DNA from: Thermococcus sp. M39
GTDB taxonomy: Archaea > Methanobacteriota_B > Thermococci > Thermococcales > Thermococcaceae
Direction of reading: 5' to 3'
DNA length: 64,000 nt
NCBI RefSeq assembly: GCF_012027325.1
Contig: NZ_SNUG01000001.1
Location: 1 to 64,000, forward strand
A program made the translations under genes and the position numbers. Below the pieces are notes generated by a model that was given only the letters and a program-made list of their open reading frames with translations, had not been told where the DNA came from and did no database searches. This document shows positions 13,312-21,740 of this stretch, piece by piece (position 1 is the stretch's first letter; each line of letters starts with the position of its first letter).

Positions 13312-15630
13312 ATGAAAAGATTTGAGAAAGTATTTGAGCCAAAAGTTGCACTGCCGTTGATAACATTAATTGCTGCAGTTTTCAGATTGATTCCATTGAG
13401 ATACAAGTATCTCTTTGGTTATGATCCTTATTTTCACCTAGCTTACATTGAGGAGAGTTTGAAAGCTGGGTACTGGTTGAAGTTTATTACTTTCGCAAAC
13501 GGTCCATGGGGTGCTAAAGTTTCTCATCCTCTTGGCTTGTATTTGGCTCCGTATTATGTTTATAAATTTCTCTCGGTATTTGGTGTTTCTCTTTATGATG
13601 CGTTCAGAATAACTCCAGTAATTTTTGGAGTTTTTACGATAGTTTTCTTTTATCTGGCTATGCTTAATTTCTACGGGAAAAGAGAGGCTTTCTTTTCGGC
13701 ACTTTTTCTTTCTGTAATGTTTGGACATGTTTTCAGGTCAATGGCAAACTACTACAGGGGAGACAACTACATGCTCTTCTGGTATTCAGTTGCTCTCTTT
13801 GGGATTTCATTAGCAGTTAAACATCAGCGAAGAAAATGGACATATAAAAGACTAATCTTTTATTTAATCCCAGCTTTCGGGAGCGGCTTAGCGTCAATAT
13901 TTTGGCAGGCATATTATCCGATTTTTGTTTTTTTATTGGCAAATGCATTTTTTATTGCACTCTGGGCTTTTTTATTTAGAAAGCAAAAATACTTCGTTGA
14001 TTCTATATTTTTGACAATTTCTACTGCTGCAGGAGTGTTAATCGCTGTAAAGCTTGGTGAATTGTATGGGTATGGTATGCTGTGGGACAGCGGGACATCT
14101 AGAAAGATTGCCAAGGATTTGGGGCTAACTTTAGGTAATATAAAAGACATCTATCTCTGGAGCCATCTTAGGGTTTTGGTTCCATTAGTGCTGGCAGTTA
14201 TCCTAATTTTGTTTGTTCTTAGCAGAATTAAAAGCCTTAAGTTTAGATTATTACTCCTTAGCCTAACTATTTTGGTTAGTGGGGTTGTACTTTTCAAGTT
14301 TCCAAACGAGTATGTCTTGCTATTGAAAGATATTTTAACGGGTTTTGGGATATTATTTAGAAGTAGAAATTACCCAAACCTTGAGATGCGTAAAGTTACT
14401 TTTTCTGATTTATTTGCAGCATATAATATTGTCACGTTTTTGGCTCCCTTCTATCTGTTAAGATTTAGAAAGCCAACTATTGCAGATTTTTTAAATCTTG
14501 GATTAATATTTCCAAGCTTGATCATGATCTACTACTGGACGCGCTTCCTCTTTATTGGCTCGATGGCTGTTGCATTAATGGGAGGTGTTGGATTAATTGC
14601 ATTGTATGATACTTTAGCAACAAGCTTTGAGCCTAGCAGAAGAAAAATGACTGCATTAGGTATTATTTTCTTGGTTTTAATACCTATTACTGCGGGAATT
14701 TTAGGATTTGAGAGAACGTACAAAGAGAGACCGTTTATGAATAAACACTGGGAGGATGCCTTGGTTTATCTTAAGAAAAACTCTAACGAAAATGACGTTG
14801 CTTTAGCCTGGTGGGATTACGGACATTGGATAAGTTACTATGCAAGGAGAGCTCCAGTAGCCCAGGGAGGTGTAAATTCCTTTGTTGCTAGATATTTCCT
14901 TGGACAAGTTGACGACAATCAACTAATGGATAGAGGAGCTGATTATATTATTGTATCTTATGACACAGCAATGAAATTTGGGGCAATTCTAGATACTGCT
15001 AAGGCTGAAAAGAAAGGACATTTTCTAGTGGCCTTACCTTTGACTTCAAGAATTGGTGCTCTAGTATTTGAGCGGGGAGAATATAAAATCGTTGCAAGGC
15101 CTGGAGATACGTGGGAAATTTTAATCCGCAGCAGAAATGCAGTTTTTTCACCTAAAGAGGCATTTTTGGAGTACAAAAAGAACATAACAAAGCTGAAACT
15201 CGAAGGGAAAAAAGTGGCGAATGCATATGTTTACATTAATTTAAACTATGGCTATGCGGTTTTAATGACTGAAAAAACATTCAACACAACTTTAGCTAAA
15301 TTCTTGTTTACGAACGAGTATTCCAAGGACTACAAACCAATTTACTCTGACGGAGGATATATTAAAATCTTCAAATTTATACATCCAAACATTGAGATAA
15401 AAAGAGAGAATTCCACTATTCGTTTTGAAGTAAATGGAGGCAATGAAGAGTACACCCTCTGCATCTCTGGATTTTATGAAAATGGTACAAAAATTTTCAA
15501 TGAATGTGATCCTATAAGCAAAAATAACGTACTTCTTCTTGAACTGAAAATTCCCGAGATTAAGGTTATTAGATACACTCTTCGTGAGAAGAAGAGGGTT
15601 CTAGATGCTGGAGTTTTTAGAGTCAGTTAG
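13312..15630 (+). CDS. aglB: AglB/STT3 oligosaccharyltransferase
   Basis: A 772-aa membrane enzyme that moves a lipid-linked oligosaccharide onto Asn in surface proteins outside the membrane. The first external loop has the metal-binding GYDPYFH (Asp 38), a second acidic site is YYRGDNYMLFWY (about 148), and the hallmark WWDYG is at about 500-504. About a dozen membrane helices precede residue 450, and the rest is a globular extracytoplasmic domain. The start is the ATG at 13312, with AGGTGG 6 nt upstream, not the longer GTG frame from 13216. Length fits the shorter archaeal AglB form. It opens the glycan island, next to dTDP-rhamnose genes, suggesting rhamnose-containing glycans (inference). 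Confidence 0.9.
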   Translation: MKRFEKVFEPKVALPLITLIAAVFRLIPLRYKYLFGYDPYFHLAYIEESLKAGYWLKFITFANGPWGAKVSHPLGLYLAPYYVYKFLSVFGVSLYDAFRITPVIFGVFTIVFFYLAMLNFYGKREAFFSALFLSVMFGHVFRSMANYYRGDNYMLFWYSVALFGISLAVKHQRRKWTYKRLIFYLIPAFGSGLASIFWQAYYPIFVFLLANAFFIALWAFLFRKQKYFVDSIFLTISTAAGVLIAVKLGELYGYGMLWDSGTSRKIAKDLGLTLGNIKDIYLWSHLRVLVPLVLAVILILFVLSRIKSLKFRLLLLSLTILVSGVVLFKFPNEYVLLLKDILTGFGILFRSRNYPNLEMRKVTFSDLFAAYNIVTFLAPFYLLRFRKPTIADFLNLGLIFPSLIMIYYWTRFLFIGSMAVALMGGVGLIALYDTLATSFEPSRRKMTALGIIFLVLIPITAGILGFERTYKERPFMNKHWEDALVYLKKNSNENDVALAWWDYGHWISYYARRAPVAQGGVNSFVARYFLGQVDDNQLMDRGADYIIVSYDTAMKFGAILDTAKAEKKGHFLVALPLTSRIGALVFERGEYKIVARPGDTWEILIRSRNAVFSPKEAFLEYKKNITKLKLEGKKVANAYVYINLNYGYAVLMTEKTFNTTLAKFLFTNEYSKDYKPIYSDGGYIKIFKFIHPNIEIKRENSTIRFEVNGGNEEYTLCISGFYENGTKIFNECDPISKNNVLLLELKIPEIKVIRYTLREKKRVLDAGVFRVS

Positions 15631-15688
15631 ATTAATTAGTAATAACCTTTTTAATTGTGTAGAGTATTACAATAAAGAGGTGTACCTC

Positions 15689-16747
15689 ATGAAGGCGTTA
15701 ATACTTTCTGGTGGACACGGAACTAGGTTGAGGCCTTTGACTTATTCTCAGCAGAAGCAACTGATTCCTGTTGCTAATAAACCGGTTCTCTTCTATGCTA
15801 TTGAGGATGTCATAGAGGCAGGGATTCATGATATTGGAATCATTGTTGGGCCCAACAAGGATCAAGTGATTGAAACTGTAAAAAGCGTCGATTGGGATGC
15901 AGATATTGAATTCATTTATCAGGGAGAGCCGAAAGGTCTTGCACATGCGATAAAAGTTGCGAGGGATTACCTCGGTGATGATGATTTTGTGATGTATCTT
16001 GGTGATAACATCCTTAGGGAAGGCATCGTAAGGCATTTGGAGCATTTTAAAAAGGGCAATTTTGATGCGAGCATCTTGCTCTGTGAGGTTGACAACCCCC
16101 AAAGGTTTGGTGTGGCTGAGCTTAGTGAAGATGGGAAGACGATAAAACGCTTAATAGAAAAGCCAAAAGTTCCCCCGAGCAATTTGGCCTTAGTGGGAAT
16201 TTACTTCTTCAAACCAGTAGTTCATGAAGCAGTTGACAACATAAAACCCTCATGGAGAAATGAGCTTGAAATTACAGATGCAATTCAATGGTTAATTGAT
16301 CACGGCTACAAAGTGGGGTGGACAAAAGTTGAGCACTGGTGGAAAGATACAGGAAAGCCCGAGGACATTTTGGATGCAAACAGATTGATTTTGGATGACA
16401 TCGAGAGGGACATAAGAGTAGAAACTAAGGCAAGAATCATTGGAAGAGTGATTATTGAGGAAGGACCTGAGATTGATGAGAATACCGTTATCAAAGGCCC
16501 AGCGATAATTGGAAAGAACTGTAAGCTCAAAAACGCTTACATTGGGCCTTACACGAGTATAGGCGACAACTGTATAATTGAAAACACAGAGATTGAAGAT
16601 TCTGTGATTTTAGAGGGAGCCGAGATTAGATGCGGCGGAAGGATAGTTGAAAGCTTAATTGGGAGAAATGTGAAGATTTTAGAGCAGAACAATCACCCGA
16701 TTGGAAGAAGATTAATAATTGGAGACAATTCACAACTGACGCTTTGA
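15689..16747 (+). CDS. rmlA: Glucose-1-phosphate thymidylyltransferase, long archaeal form
   Basis: Makes dTDP-glucose from dTTP and glucose 1-phosphate, the first step to dTDP-rhamnose. At the N-terminus ALILSGGHGTRLRPLT is the nucleotide-binding signature, and further on IEKPKVPPSN and the sugar-binding VGIYFFKP are seen. After residue 240, hexapeptide repeats (IGRVIIEEGPEIDENTVI, IIGKNCKLKNAYIGPYTSIG) form a left-handed beta-helix, so this is the long type of 352 aa. The ATG at 15689 is preceded by GAGGTG; the longer frame overlapping aglB lacks support. It is followed by rmlB after 9 nt, in one operon. Confidence 0.9.
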   Translation: MKALILSGGHGTRLRPLTYSQQKQLIPVANKPVLFYAIEDVIEAGIHDIGIIVGPNKDQVIETVKSVDWDADIEFIYQGEPKGLAHAIKVARDYLGDDDFVMYLGDNILREGIVRHLEHFKKGNFDASILLCEVDNPQRFGVAELSEDGKTIKRLIEKPKVPPSNLALVGIYFFKPVVHEAVDNIKPSWRNELEITDAIQWLIDHGYKVGWTKVEHWWKDTGKPEDILDANRLILDDIERDIRVETKARIIGRVIIEEGPEIDENTVIKGPAIIGKNCKLKNAYIGPYTSIGDNCIIENTEIEDSVILEGAEIRCGGRIVESLIGRNVKILEQNNHPIGRRLIIGDNSQLTL

Positions 16748-16756
16748 GGTGAAAGC

Positions 16757-18844
16757 ATGAAAATATTGGTAACTGGTGGTGCAGGATTCATTGGGAGCAA
16801 TTTCATACATTACATTTTAGAAAAGCACGAGGACTGGGAAGTAATAAATTTAGACAAGCTTGGCTACGGTTCAAACTTGGCAAATTTGAAAGATATTGAA
16901 GGCGATGAAAGATACACATTCGTTAAGGGAGATATAAACGATTTTGAGCTTGTCAAGGAGATTATAAAGAAGGTTGATGCTGTTGTGAACTTCGCTGCTG
17001 AGAGTGTTGCAGAAAATGAGTTTGTAGCAATTCATAGGCATGGTAGAATTAGACTTGTTACTTTTGGAGAGTTATTTGAAGAGCTTAGCAAGACTAACAA
17101 AGTAATAAAAGATGGGAAACATGAGATAATTGACGTTTCAGGGAAGAATATCAAGGTGTTGTCATTCTATAACGGTTATGGGGCATGGTTTCCCTTGAAG
17201 AAGGTTATCAGACACTACTACAAAGGAAGACTTCTTTGCTTACGTCAAAAATGGGGAGAAATTTATGTTACTCCAAATCACTCTGTGTATGATGTGTTTG
17301 GGAACCTTGTTAGTGCAGAATCGAATCCTGAGCTTTTGGCAATTAGGAGGATAAACTATTATCCCCACGAACATAAGTTCAAGAGCCATATCTCAGCTCG
17401 TGCTGAGGGAAATGGACACTTAAGGGTAACTCTTGACAAAGTGTATACTGGGAAGAAACTAGAAGCCCTCCTAAGACTGCTCGCTGCTTATATTTCAGAG
17501 GGAAACGCAACCTACAACAAGGCAAATGGGTCATATTCTGTGGTTATAAACAACAGAGACAAAGATTGGCTGAAGCTATTGGCTGAAGATTATATGCTAA
17601 TTTCGAATGGCTCATATTCAATCACAAAACGAAAGGATACTGTTTATCAGTTGGAACTAAAGAGCAAAGAATTTTATCAAATGTGTATAAACCTATGTGG
17701 CAAGAGTGCTCCAGAAAAAAGACTTCCAGATTTTATTTATGGTTTAGATAGAAAATACCAGATGCTATTCTGGGAAACGTTATTGAAAGGAGATGGGACA
17801 TATAGAAAGTGGTCAAGGGACAAAACGGCTGAATACACAACGGTTTCAAGGAGATTAGCGGCAGGTTTGGGTTTGCTCTTGGCGTTGATGGGTATTGATT
17901 ATACCTATTATATAAGTAAACCAAGAAGAGGGAACTACACCTCCTACACGATTAGAACAAGGCTGTTTTATAATGTTTCCACTGGAAAGAGGGAATTAAT
18001 TGAGGTTGAGTACGAGGGTTATGTGTATGACTTAGAAGTTGAGAAGTCCCATAATTTCATCGCCGGTGTTGGAAATATAGTAGCCCACAACACTCATGTG
18101 GATAGAAGCATCTCAAGCCCTTATGCATTTATTGAGAGCAACGTTCTGGGTGTTTACACCGTTTTGGAGGCTATAAGGAAGGAAAACCCGGAGATAAATG
18201 CTGTTTTTGTCTCGACAGATGAGGTATACGGAGATATAATCGAAGGTTCCTTTACTGAAGACGATAGATTAATGCCCTCTTCTCCATATTCGGCAAGCAA
18301 AGTTGCAGGTGATATGTTAGTTTTGGGCTACGCAAGAACTTATAATCTGAATGCTTCGATAACAAGATGCACTAACAACTACGGCCCTTACCAGTTCCCT
18401 GAAAAGCTCATCCCGAAAACAATAATCAGAGCAAGCATGGATCTTAAAATACCAATTTACGGCACAGGCCAAAACGTTAGGGACTGGCTTTACGTTTTGG
18501 ATCACTGTGAGGCAGTTGAGCTTGTCTTAGAAAAAGGCGAGAAGAGAGAAGTTTACAACATTTCAGCTGGAGAAGAGAAGACCAACCTCGAAGTCGTGAA
18601 AACCATCTTAAGGCTTATGGGCAAGGATGAGGATTTAATAGAGTTCGTTGAAGACAGGCCGGGACATGATATACGGTATAGCCTTGATTCAACTAAGATT
18701 AGGGAACAGCTTGGCTGGAAGCCAAAGCACAAGTTCGAAGAAGGAATCAAAAAGACAGTTGAGTGGTATCTGAGCAATGAGTGGTGGAGGCCGTTAGTTA
18801 ATGAGAAAGTTCTCCATCCAACGCCGTGGAAGCTGAGGTGGTAG
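16757..18844 (+). CDS. rmlB: dTDP-glucose 4,6-dehydratase interrupted by an intein
   Basis: The host enzyme turns dTDP-glucose into dTDP-4-keto-6-deoxyglucose. The 695-aa frame is twice the family length because residues 83-445 are an intein. Joined exteins give 332 aa, normal for RmlB: NAD-binding GGAGFIGSN (7-15), the junction AAE|THVDRSI, then STDEVYGD and the catalytic YSASK with Tyr and Lys. The splice point lies inside the conserved AAETHVDRSI helix near the active site, a typical intein position. The ATG at 16757 follows GGTGAAAG, 9 nt after rmlA. Without splicing the enzyme would be dead, so splicing is needed for dTDP-rhamnose synthesis. Confidence 0.92.
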   Translation: MKILVTGGAGFIGSNFIHYILEKHEDWEVINLDKLGYGSNLANLKDIEGDERYTFVKGDINDFELVKEIIKKVDAVVNFAAESVAENEFVAIHRHGRIRLVTFGELFEELSKTNKVIKDGKHEIIDVSGKNIKVLSFYNGYGAWFPLKKVIRHYYKGRLLCLRQKWGEIYVTPNHSVYDVFGNLVSAESNPELLAIRRINYYPHEHKFKSHISARAEGNGHLRVTLDKVYTGKKLEALLRLLAAYISEGNATYNKANGSYSVVINNRDKDWLKLLAEDYMLISNGSYSITKRKDTVYQLELKSKEFYQMCINLCGKSAPEKRLPDFIYGLDRKYQMLFWETLLKGDGTYRKWSRDKTAEYTTVSRRLAAGLGLLLALMGIDYTYYISKPRRGNYTSYTIRTRLFYNVSTGKRELIEVEYEGYVYDLEVEKSHNFIAGVGNIVAHNTHVDRSISSPYAFIESNVLGVYTVLEAIRKENPEINAVFVSTDEVYGDIIEGSFTEDDRLMPSSPYSASKVAGDMLVLGYARTYNLNASITRCTNNYGPYQFPEKLIPKTIIRASMDLKIPIYGTGQNVRDWLYVLDHCEAVELVLEKGEKREVYNISAGEEKTNLEVVKTILRLMGKDEDLIEFVEDRPGHDIRYSLDSTKIREQLGWKPKHKFEEGIKKTVEWYLSNEWWRPLVNEKVLHPTPWKLRW
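17003..18091 (+). other. Intein with LAGLIDADG homing endonuclease in rmlB
   Basis: A 363-aa intein, Ser at its first position and ending His-Asn before Thr of the C-extein. The splicing blocks are visible: block B VTPNHSVYD with Thr and His (about intein residues 90-93), block F EYEGYVYDLEVEKSHNFIAG, and block G NIVAHN. The endonuclease carries two LAGLIDADG-type helices, LLAAYISEGN (near residue 240 of the full frame) and FWETLLKGDGTY (near 345), with acidic residues Glu and Asp in the expected places. Both activities look intact. It would make a double cut at intein-free rmlB alleles and so spread by homing. Confidence 0.92.
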
Positions 18845-18890
18845 GAAAGTTTTTATCAATCTCAGCCAAACCAATGTAAGGGGTAGTGGC

Positions 18891-19082
18891 ATGAAGACTA
18901 AGTACAAAAAGATTGAATTTGAGGTTAAAATTCCTGACGATGTGAATATTGAGGAAATTAGGGAAAGTCTTAAACGCATTATTTTAAGATACCTGAAAGA
19001 AGAGGGATTAAGCGAGAAGGAGCTTGAAAAAGTAAGGATAAACATCAAGCTGGTGGAAGGGAATGAAGAACCTGAAAGTTGA
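18891..19082 (+). CDS. Small 63-aa protein upstream of the VapBC-like pair
   Basis: The protein is short and highly charged, with an amphipathic pattern (IEEIRESLKRIILRYLKEEG). ATG follows GGGGTAGTGGC. It overlaps the next small gene by 20 nt, so it is probably co-translated with the toxin-antitoxin genes. I do not recognise its family; it resembles antitoxin-like proteins in size and charge only. It lies between rmlB and rmlC in the same orientation. Confidence 0.55.
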   Translation: MKTKYKKIEFEVKIPDDVNIEEIRESLKRIILRYLKEEGLSEKELEKVRINIKLVEGNEEPES

Positions 19083-19263
19083 AATTATCCTTCCTGGTAG
19101 AGTAAAAAAGAGAAAAGTTGGTAAAAAGATAAAGGAATACATTGAAGCTGTTAAAGCCGCAGAGAGGCTGAACAAACTTCTCGATGAGGTGGATCTGGAT
19201 GAAATCGAAAAAGAAGTCGAGGACTTCAGGAAAAAGTTCAAGTTCAGAGGTTCTTCTCATTGA
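19063..19263 (+). CDS. Probable VapB-like antitoxin
   Basis: A 66-aa, Lys- and Glu-rich protein with a basic N-terminus (ILPGRVKKRKVGKK) and a long helix ending in acidic residues (LDEVDLDEIEKEVEDF). This is the layout of an antitoxin with a toxin-wrapping C-terminal helix. GGTGG lies before the ATG. Its 3' part overlaps the start of the PIN toxin by about 65 nt in another frame. The assignment rests mainly on the neighbour. Confidence 0.6.
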   Translation: MKNLKVEIILPGRVKKRKVGKKIKEYIEAVKAAERLNKLLDEVDLDEIEKEVEDFRKKFKFRGSSH

Positions 19264-19615
19264 CACCTCAGTTTTAATTGACCACTTCAAAAAGAGGACA
19301 CATTTAGAGCTCTGGGGAAATGCTATTTCGACGGTCACTCTTTTGGAGTTTTTAAGAGGTGTACCGGGCGAAGAAAGGCGTAAAGCGTTTCTCAGGGAGC
19401 TGCGGAAGCTGTTTAAAATAGAAGAGATTGATGATCCTGTTGTTTTAACGTACTGTAAATTATACCGAGCCTTGAAGCGTAATGGTGAGCTGATTGAAGA
19501 CGCTGATCTTTTGATTGCCGCTACTGCAATCGCTAAAGGTTACACTTTGTGGACTAAAAACATAAGGCATTTTGAACGTTTAGAAAAGTTTGGTTTAAAA
19601 CTTTTTAAAGGATAA
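19199..19615 (+). CDS. vapC: VapC-like PIN-domain toxin
   Basis: A PIN ribonuclease of the toxin type. LLIDTSVLIDHF holds the first Asp, STVTLLEFLRG the Glu, EDADLLIAATAIAKG two further acidic residues, and LWTKNIRHFERL the C-terminal end. All metal-binding positions are present. The ATG at 19199 is preferred because GAGGTGG lies before it; the frame also has an ATG at 19184. It overlaps the antitoxin gene. Such toxins cleave RNA when the antitoxin is lost. The pair is placed within the rml operon, between rmlB and rmlC, only 10 nt before the rmlC start. Confidence 0.8.
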   Translation: MKSKKKSRTSGKSSSSEVLLIDTSVLIDHFKKRTHLELWGNAISTVTLLEFLRGVPGEERRKAFLRELRKLFKIEEIDDPVVLTYCKLYRALKRNGELIEDADLLIAATAIAKGYTLWTKNIRHFERLEKFGLKLFKG

Positions 19616-19625
19616 GGTGGTAGCA

Positions 19626-20183
19626 ATGCCGTTCGAATTCAAAAGGTTGGAAATTCCCGATGTGATTTTAATTAAGCCTAAGGTCTTTGAAGACGAGCGT
19701 GGATTCTTTATGGAGACTTACAAAAAGCCTGACTTTGAAAAAGCTGGAATAAAGGGAGAATTTGTTCAGGATAACCACTCAAAGTCTAAGTATGGTGTTC
19801 TTAGAGGTTTGCACTTTCAGAAGGAGCCTTATGCTCAGGCAAAAATAGTAAGATGTATAAGGGGAGTTATCTATGATGTTGCCGTCGATTTAAGGAAAAA
19901 TTCACCAACATTTGGGAAATACGTAGGAGTTATTCTTTCAGAATTCAATAAATATCAGCTTTACATCCCGAGGGGCTTCGCTCATGGGTTTGTTGTTCTG
20001 AGTGATGTTGCTGAAGTTGTTTATAAGGTGGATAACGTTTATGCTCCGGATTATGAAGGGGGCTTAATATGGAACGACCCGGATGTTAATATTCAGTGGC
20101 CCATTGAGAATCCGATAGTCTCGAAGAAAGATCAAAAACTGCCAACTTTGAGAGAGTTAATTGAGAAGAATGAGCTGTTTTAG
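19626..20183 (+). CDS. rmlC: dTDP-4-dehydrorhamnose 3,5-epimerase
   Basis: Epimerises dTDP-4-keto-6-deoxyglucose at C3 and C5. The cupin fold is shown by KVFEDERGFFMETYK, then VQDNHSKSKYGVLRGLHFQ with the active-site His, YDVAVDLRKNSPTFG with the catalytic Asp partner, and YIPRGFAHGFVVLSD. The length of 185 aa is normal. The ATG at 19626 is preceded by AAGGTGG; a GTG at 19617 lies inside that site. It is followed by rmlD after 10 nt. Confidence 0.92.
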   Translation: MPFEFKRLEIPDVILIKPKVFEDERGFFMETYKKPDFEKAGIKGEFVQDNHSKSKYGVLRGLHFQKEPYAQAKIVRCIRGVIYDVAVDLRKNSPTFGKYVGVILSEFNKYQLYIPRGFAHGFVVLSDVAEVVYKVDNVYAPDYEGGLIWNDPDVNIQWPIENPIVSKKDQKLPTLRELIEKNELF

Positions 20184-20193
20184 GTGATTCAAT

Positions 20194-21045
20194 ATGAAGG
20201 TTGCAATAATTGGAGCAAACGGCCAGTTAGGGACGGATTTAGTTGAAGTCTTTGGGGAAGAAGCAATTCCTTTGACTCATAAAGATTTAGATGTTACTGA
20301 TTTTGAAAGTTTGAAGATTTTGAAAGAACTTAAGCCCGATGTGATAATTAATACAGCCGCGTATGTTAGAGTTGATGATGCTGAACTTTATCCAGAGAAA
20401 GCATTTGCTGTGAATGCAATCGGAGCACTGAATGTCGCAAAAATAGCCAATGGGATTGGTGCTGTTAATGTTTACATCAGCACAGATTACGTTTTTGATG
20501 GAACTAAGGGGGAGCCTTACACTGAGGATGATCTTCCGAATCCGCTGAATGTTTACGGACTGAGCAAATATGCTGGGGAGATTTTCACGAGGAATTATTC
20601 TCCAAAGCACTACATCATCAGGGTTGCCAGTCTTTATGGAAAAGCCGGGGCGAGCGGGAAGGGAGGAAACTTCGTCGAGTGGGTCATCGAGAAGGCGAAG
20701 CGCGGGGAAGAGCTTAAAATTGTGGATGATCAATTTATGAGCCCAACTTATACCAAGGATGTCGCCAGAACTTTGAGAGAGTTTTTAAAGCTGAAGCCAG
20801 AGTTCGGAGTTTACCACATGGTGAACGGAGGATATTGTTCTTGGTATGAATTTACAAGAGCAATATTTGAGATTTTAGGATGGGAGGTTGAAGTGAAGCC
20901 AATAAAATCAAGTGAGCTGAAGAGACTGGCAAAGAGGCCGAGGTTTTCAGCATTGAAGAATGAAAAGCTGGAAAAAATTGGGCTGAAGATGAAACATTGG
21001 AGAGAAGCTTTGGGAGAGTATTTGAAGGAGAAAAGGTATCTCTAG
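20194..21045 (+). CDS. rmlD: dTDP-4-dehydrorhamnose reductase
   Basis: Last step to dTDP-L-rhamnose, an NAD(P)H-dependent reduction. A short-chain-reductase-type Rossmann fold starts with IIGANGQLGTDL. The segment STDYVFDG carries the catalytic Ser/Thr, and NVYGLSKYAGE carries the Tyr and Lys of YxxxK. The 283-aa length is standard. It is the last gene of the rml operon, with the hairpins at 21061-21114 downstream. Confidence 0.92.
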   Translation: MKVAIIGANGQLGTDLVEVFGEEAIPLTHKDLDVTDFESLKILKELKPDVIINTAAYVRVDDAELYPEKAFAVNAIGALNVAKIANGIGAVNVYISTDYVFDGTKGEPYTEDDLPNPLNVYGLSKYAGEIFTRNYSPKHYIIRVASLYGKAGASGKGGNFVEWVIEKAKRGEELKIVDDQFMSPTYTKDVARTLREFLKLKPEFGVYHMVNGGYCSWYEFTRAIFEILGWEVEVKPIKSSELKRLAKRPRFSALKNEKLEKIGLKMKHWREALGEYLKEKRYL

Positions 21046-21060
21046 ATGCCTTTGGATGAA

Positions 21061-21114
21061 GGGGCTTCGCCCCTTGAACCCCATTTTATTTTTCTACTTC
21101 GGCGCTTCGCGCCG
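21061..21114 (+). terminator. Two TTCG-loop hairpins after rmlD
   Basis: GGGGCTTCGCCCC (21061-21073) and CGGCGCTTCGCGCCG (21100-21114) are perfect small hairpins with TTCG loops. Between them lies a T-rich tract (TTTTATTTTTCT). They likely end the rml transcript or stabilise its 3' end. Confidence 0.5.
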
Positions 21115-21231
21115 CATAATTAAGAGAAAACCAAACTAAAAACTATAAGTGAGAGGAACTTCACTCCCCAAAACTAAAAAGTAAAAAAAGTTATAGATAA
21201 CAGCACTTATGAGTGAACGGAGGAAGTATCT

Positions 21232-21620
21232 ATGTGTGATGTTGAAAAGTTAATATCCATTGGCGAAAACGAAGAGATAGAATTCAAGGAAAACTTTGAC
21301 TTTAACGGGATAATGGAAACAGTAATCTGCCGGAGCCCAAGTTTGAGGAAGTCTTTGGAGGATTTCAGGTCACATTTTATAAGGATATTTACACTGAAGA
21401 GCATTTGAGGGAGTTAGGATTAAACGACAGACAGATTAGAGCGGTACTTTATGTGAAGGAGAAAGGGAAGATTACGAATAAAGAGTATCAGGAGCTGTTT
21501 AAGGTTTCGAGAATAACGGCTACAAGGGATTTAAGTGAACTTGTTGAGAAGGGTATTTTGATGAGAGTTGGAAGAGGCAAAAGAGGAATAAAATATGTGA
21601 TTCAAATGATGCAAAAATGA
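21232..21620 (+). pseudogene. Schlafen/AlbA_2-type regulator with internal deletion
   Basis: The first 33 codons (LISIGENEEIEFKENFDF) match the start of AlbA_2-domain proteins, where E-x-E-F-K is the hallmark. The frame then shifts at about 21331. In another frame follows the C-terminal end of the same family: PEPKFEEVFGGFQVTFYKD, then the winged helix LNDRQIRAVLYVKEKGKI to RVGRGKRGIKYV. The few hundred residues usually between are gone, so this is a deletion remnant. CGGAGGAAG precedes the ATG. The C-terminal half is open from 21405. Confidence 0.65.
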
Positions 21621-21650
21621 AGCAAGAATGATGCAAAAGATGCAAAAAAA

Positions 21651-21690
21651 GGTGAACCTTATGAGTGAAGCAAGTCAAGCTCCGCAAAAT
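21651..21690 (+). pseudogene. Fossil of a flippase gene start
   Basis: GGTGAACCTTATGAGTGAAG and the next 20 nt are nearly the same as the ribosome site and first codons of the flippase at 23352-23391 (MSEASQAPQ versus MSETSQALQ). The similarity stops soon after 21690, just before the promoter of the regulator/nucleotidyltransferase cassette. Confidence 0.65.
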
Positions 21691-21711
21691 CTGTCCAGAA
21701 AACCAAAAGTG

Positions 21712-21724
21712 TTATATATAATAC
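21712..21724 (+). promoter_or_regulatory. TATA box of the regulator/nucleotidyltransferase pair
   Basis: TTATATATAATAC is centred about 26 nt before the ATG at 21741, and no ribosome site is present, so the transcript is probably leaderless. Confidence 0.55.
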
Positions 21725-21740
21725 TTTCTAATTTTTAGAC

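Noticed and set aside
18891-19615. The toxin-antitoxin genes as part of the intein element
   Set aside because: The intein ends cleanly at 18091 and rmlB continues 750 bp further; the genes are separate.
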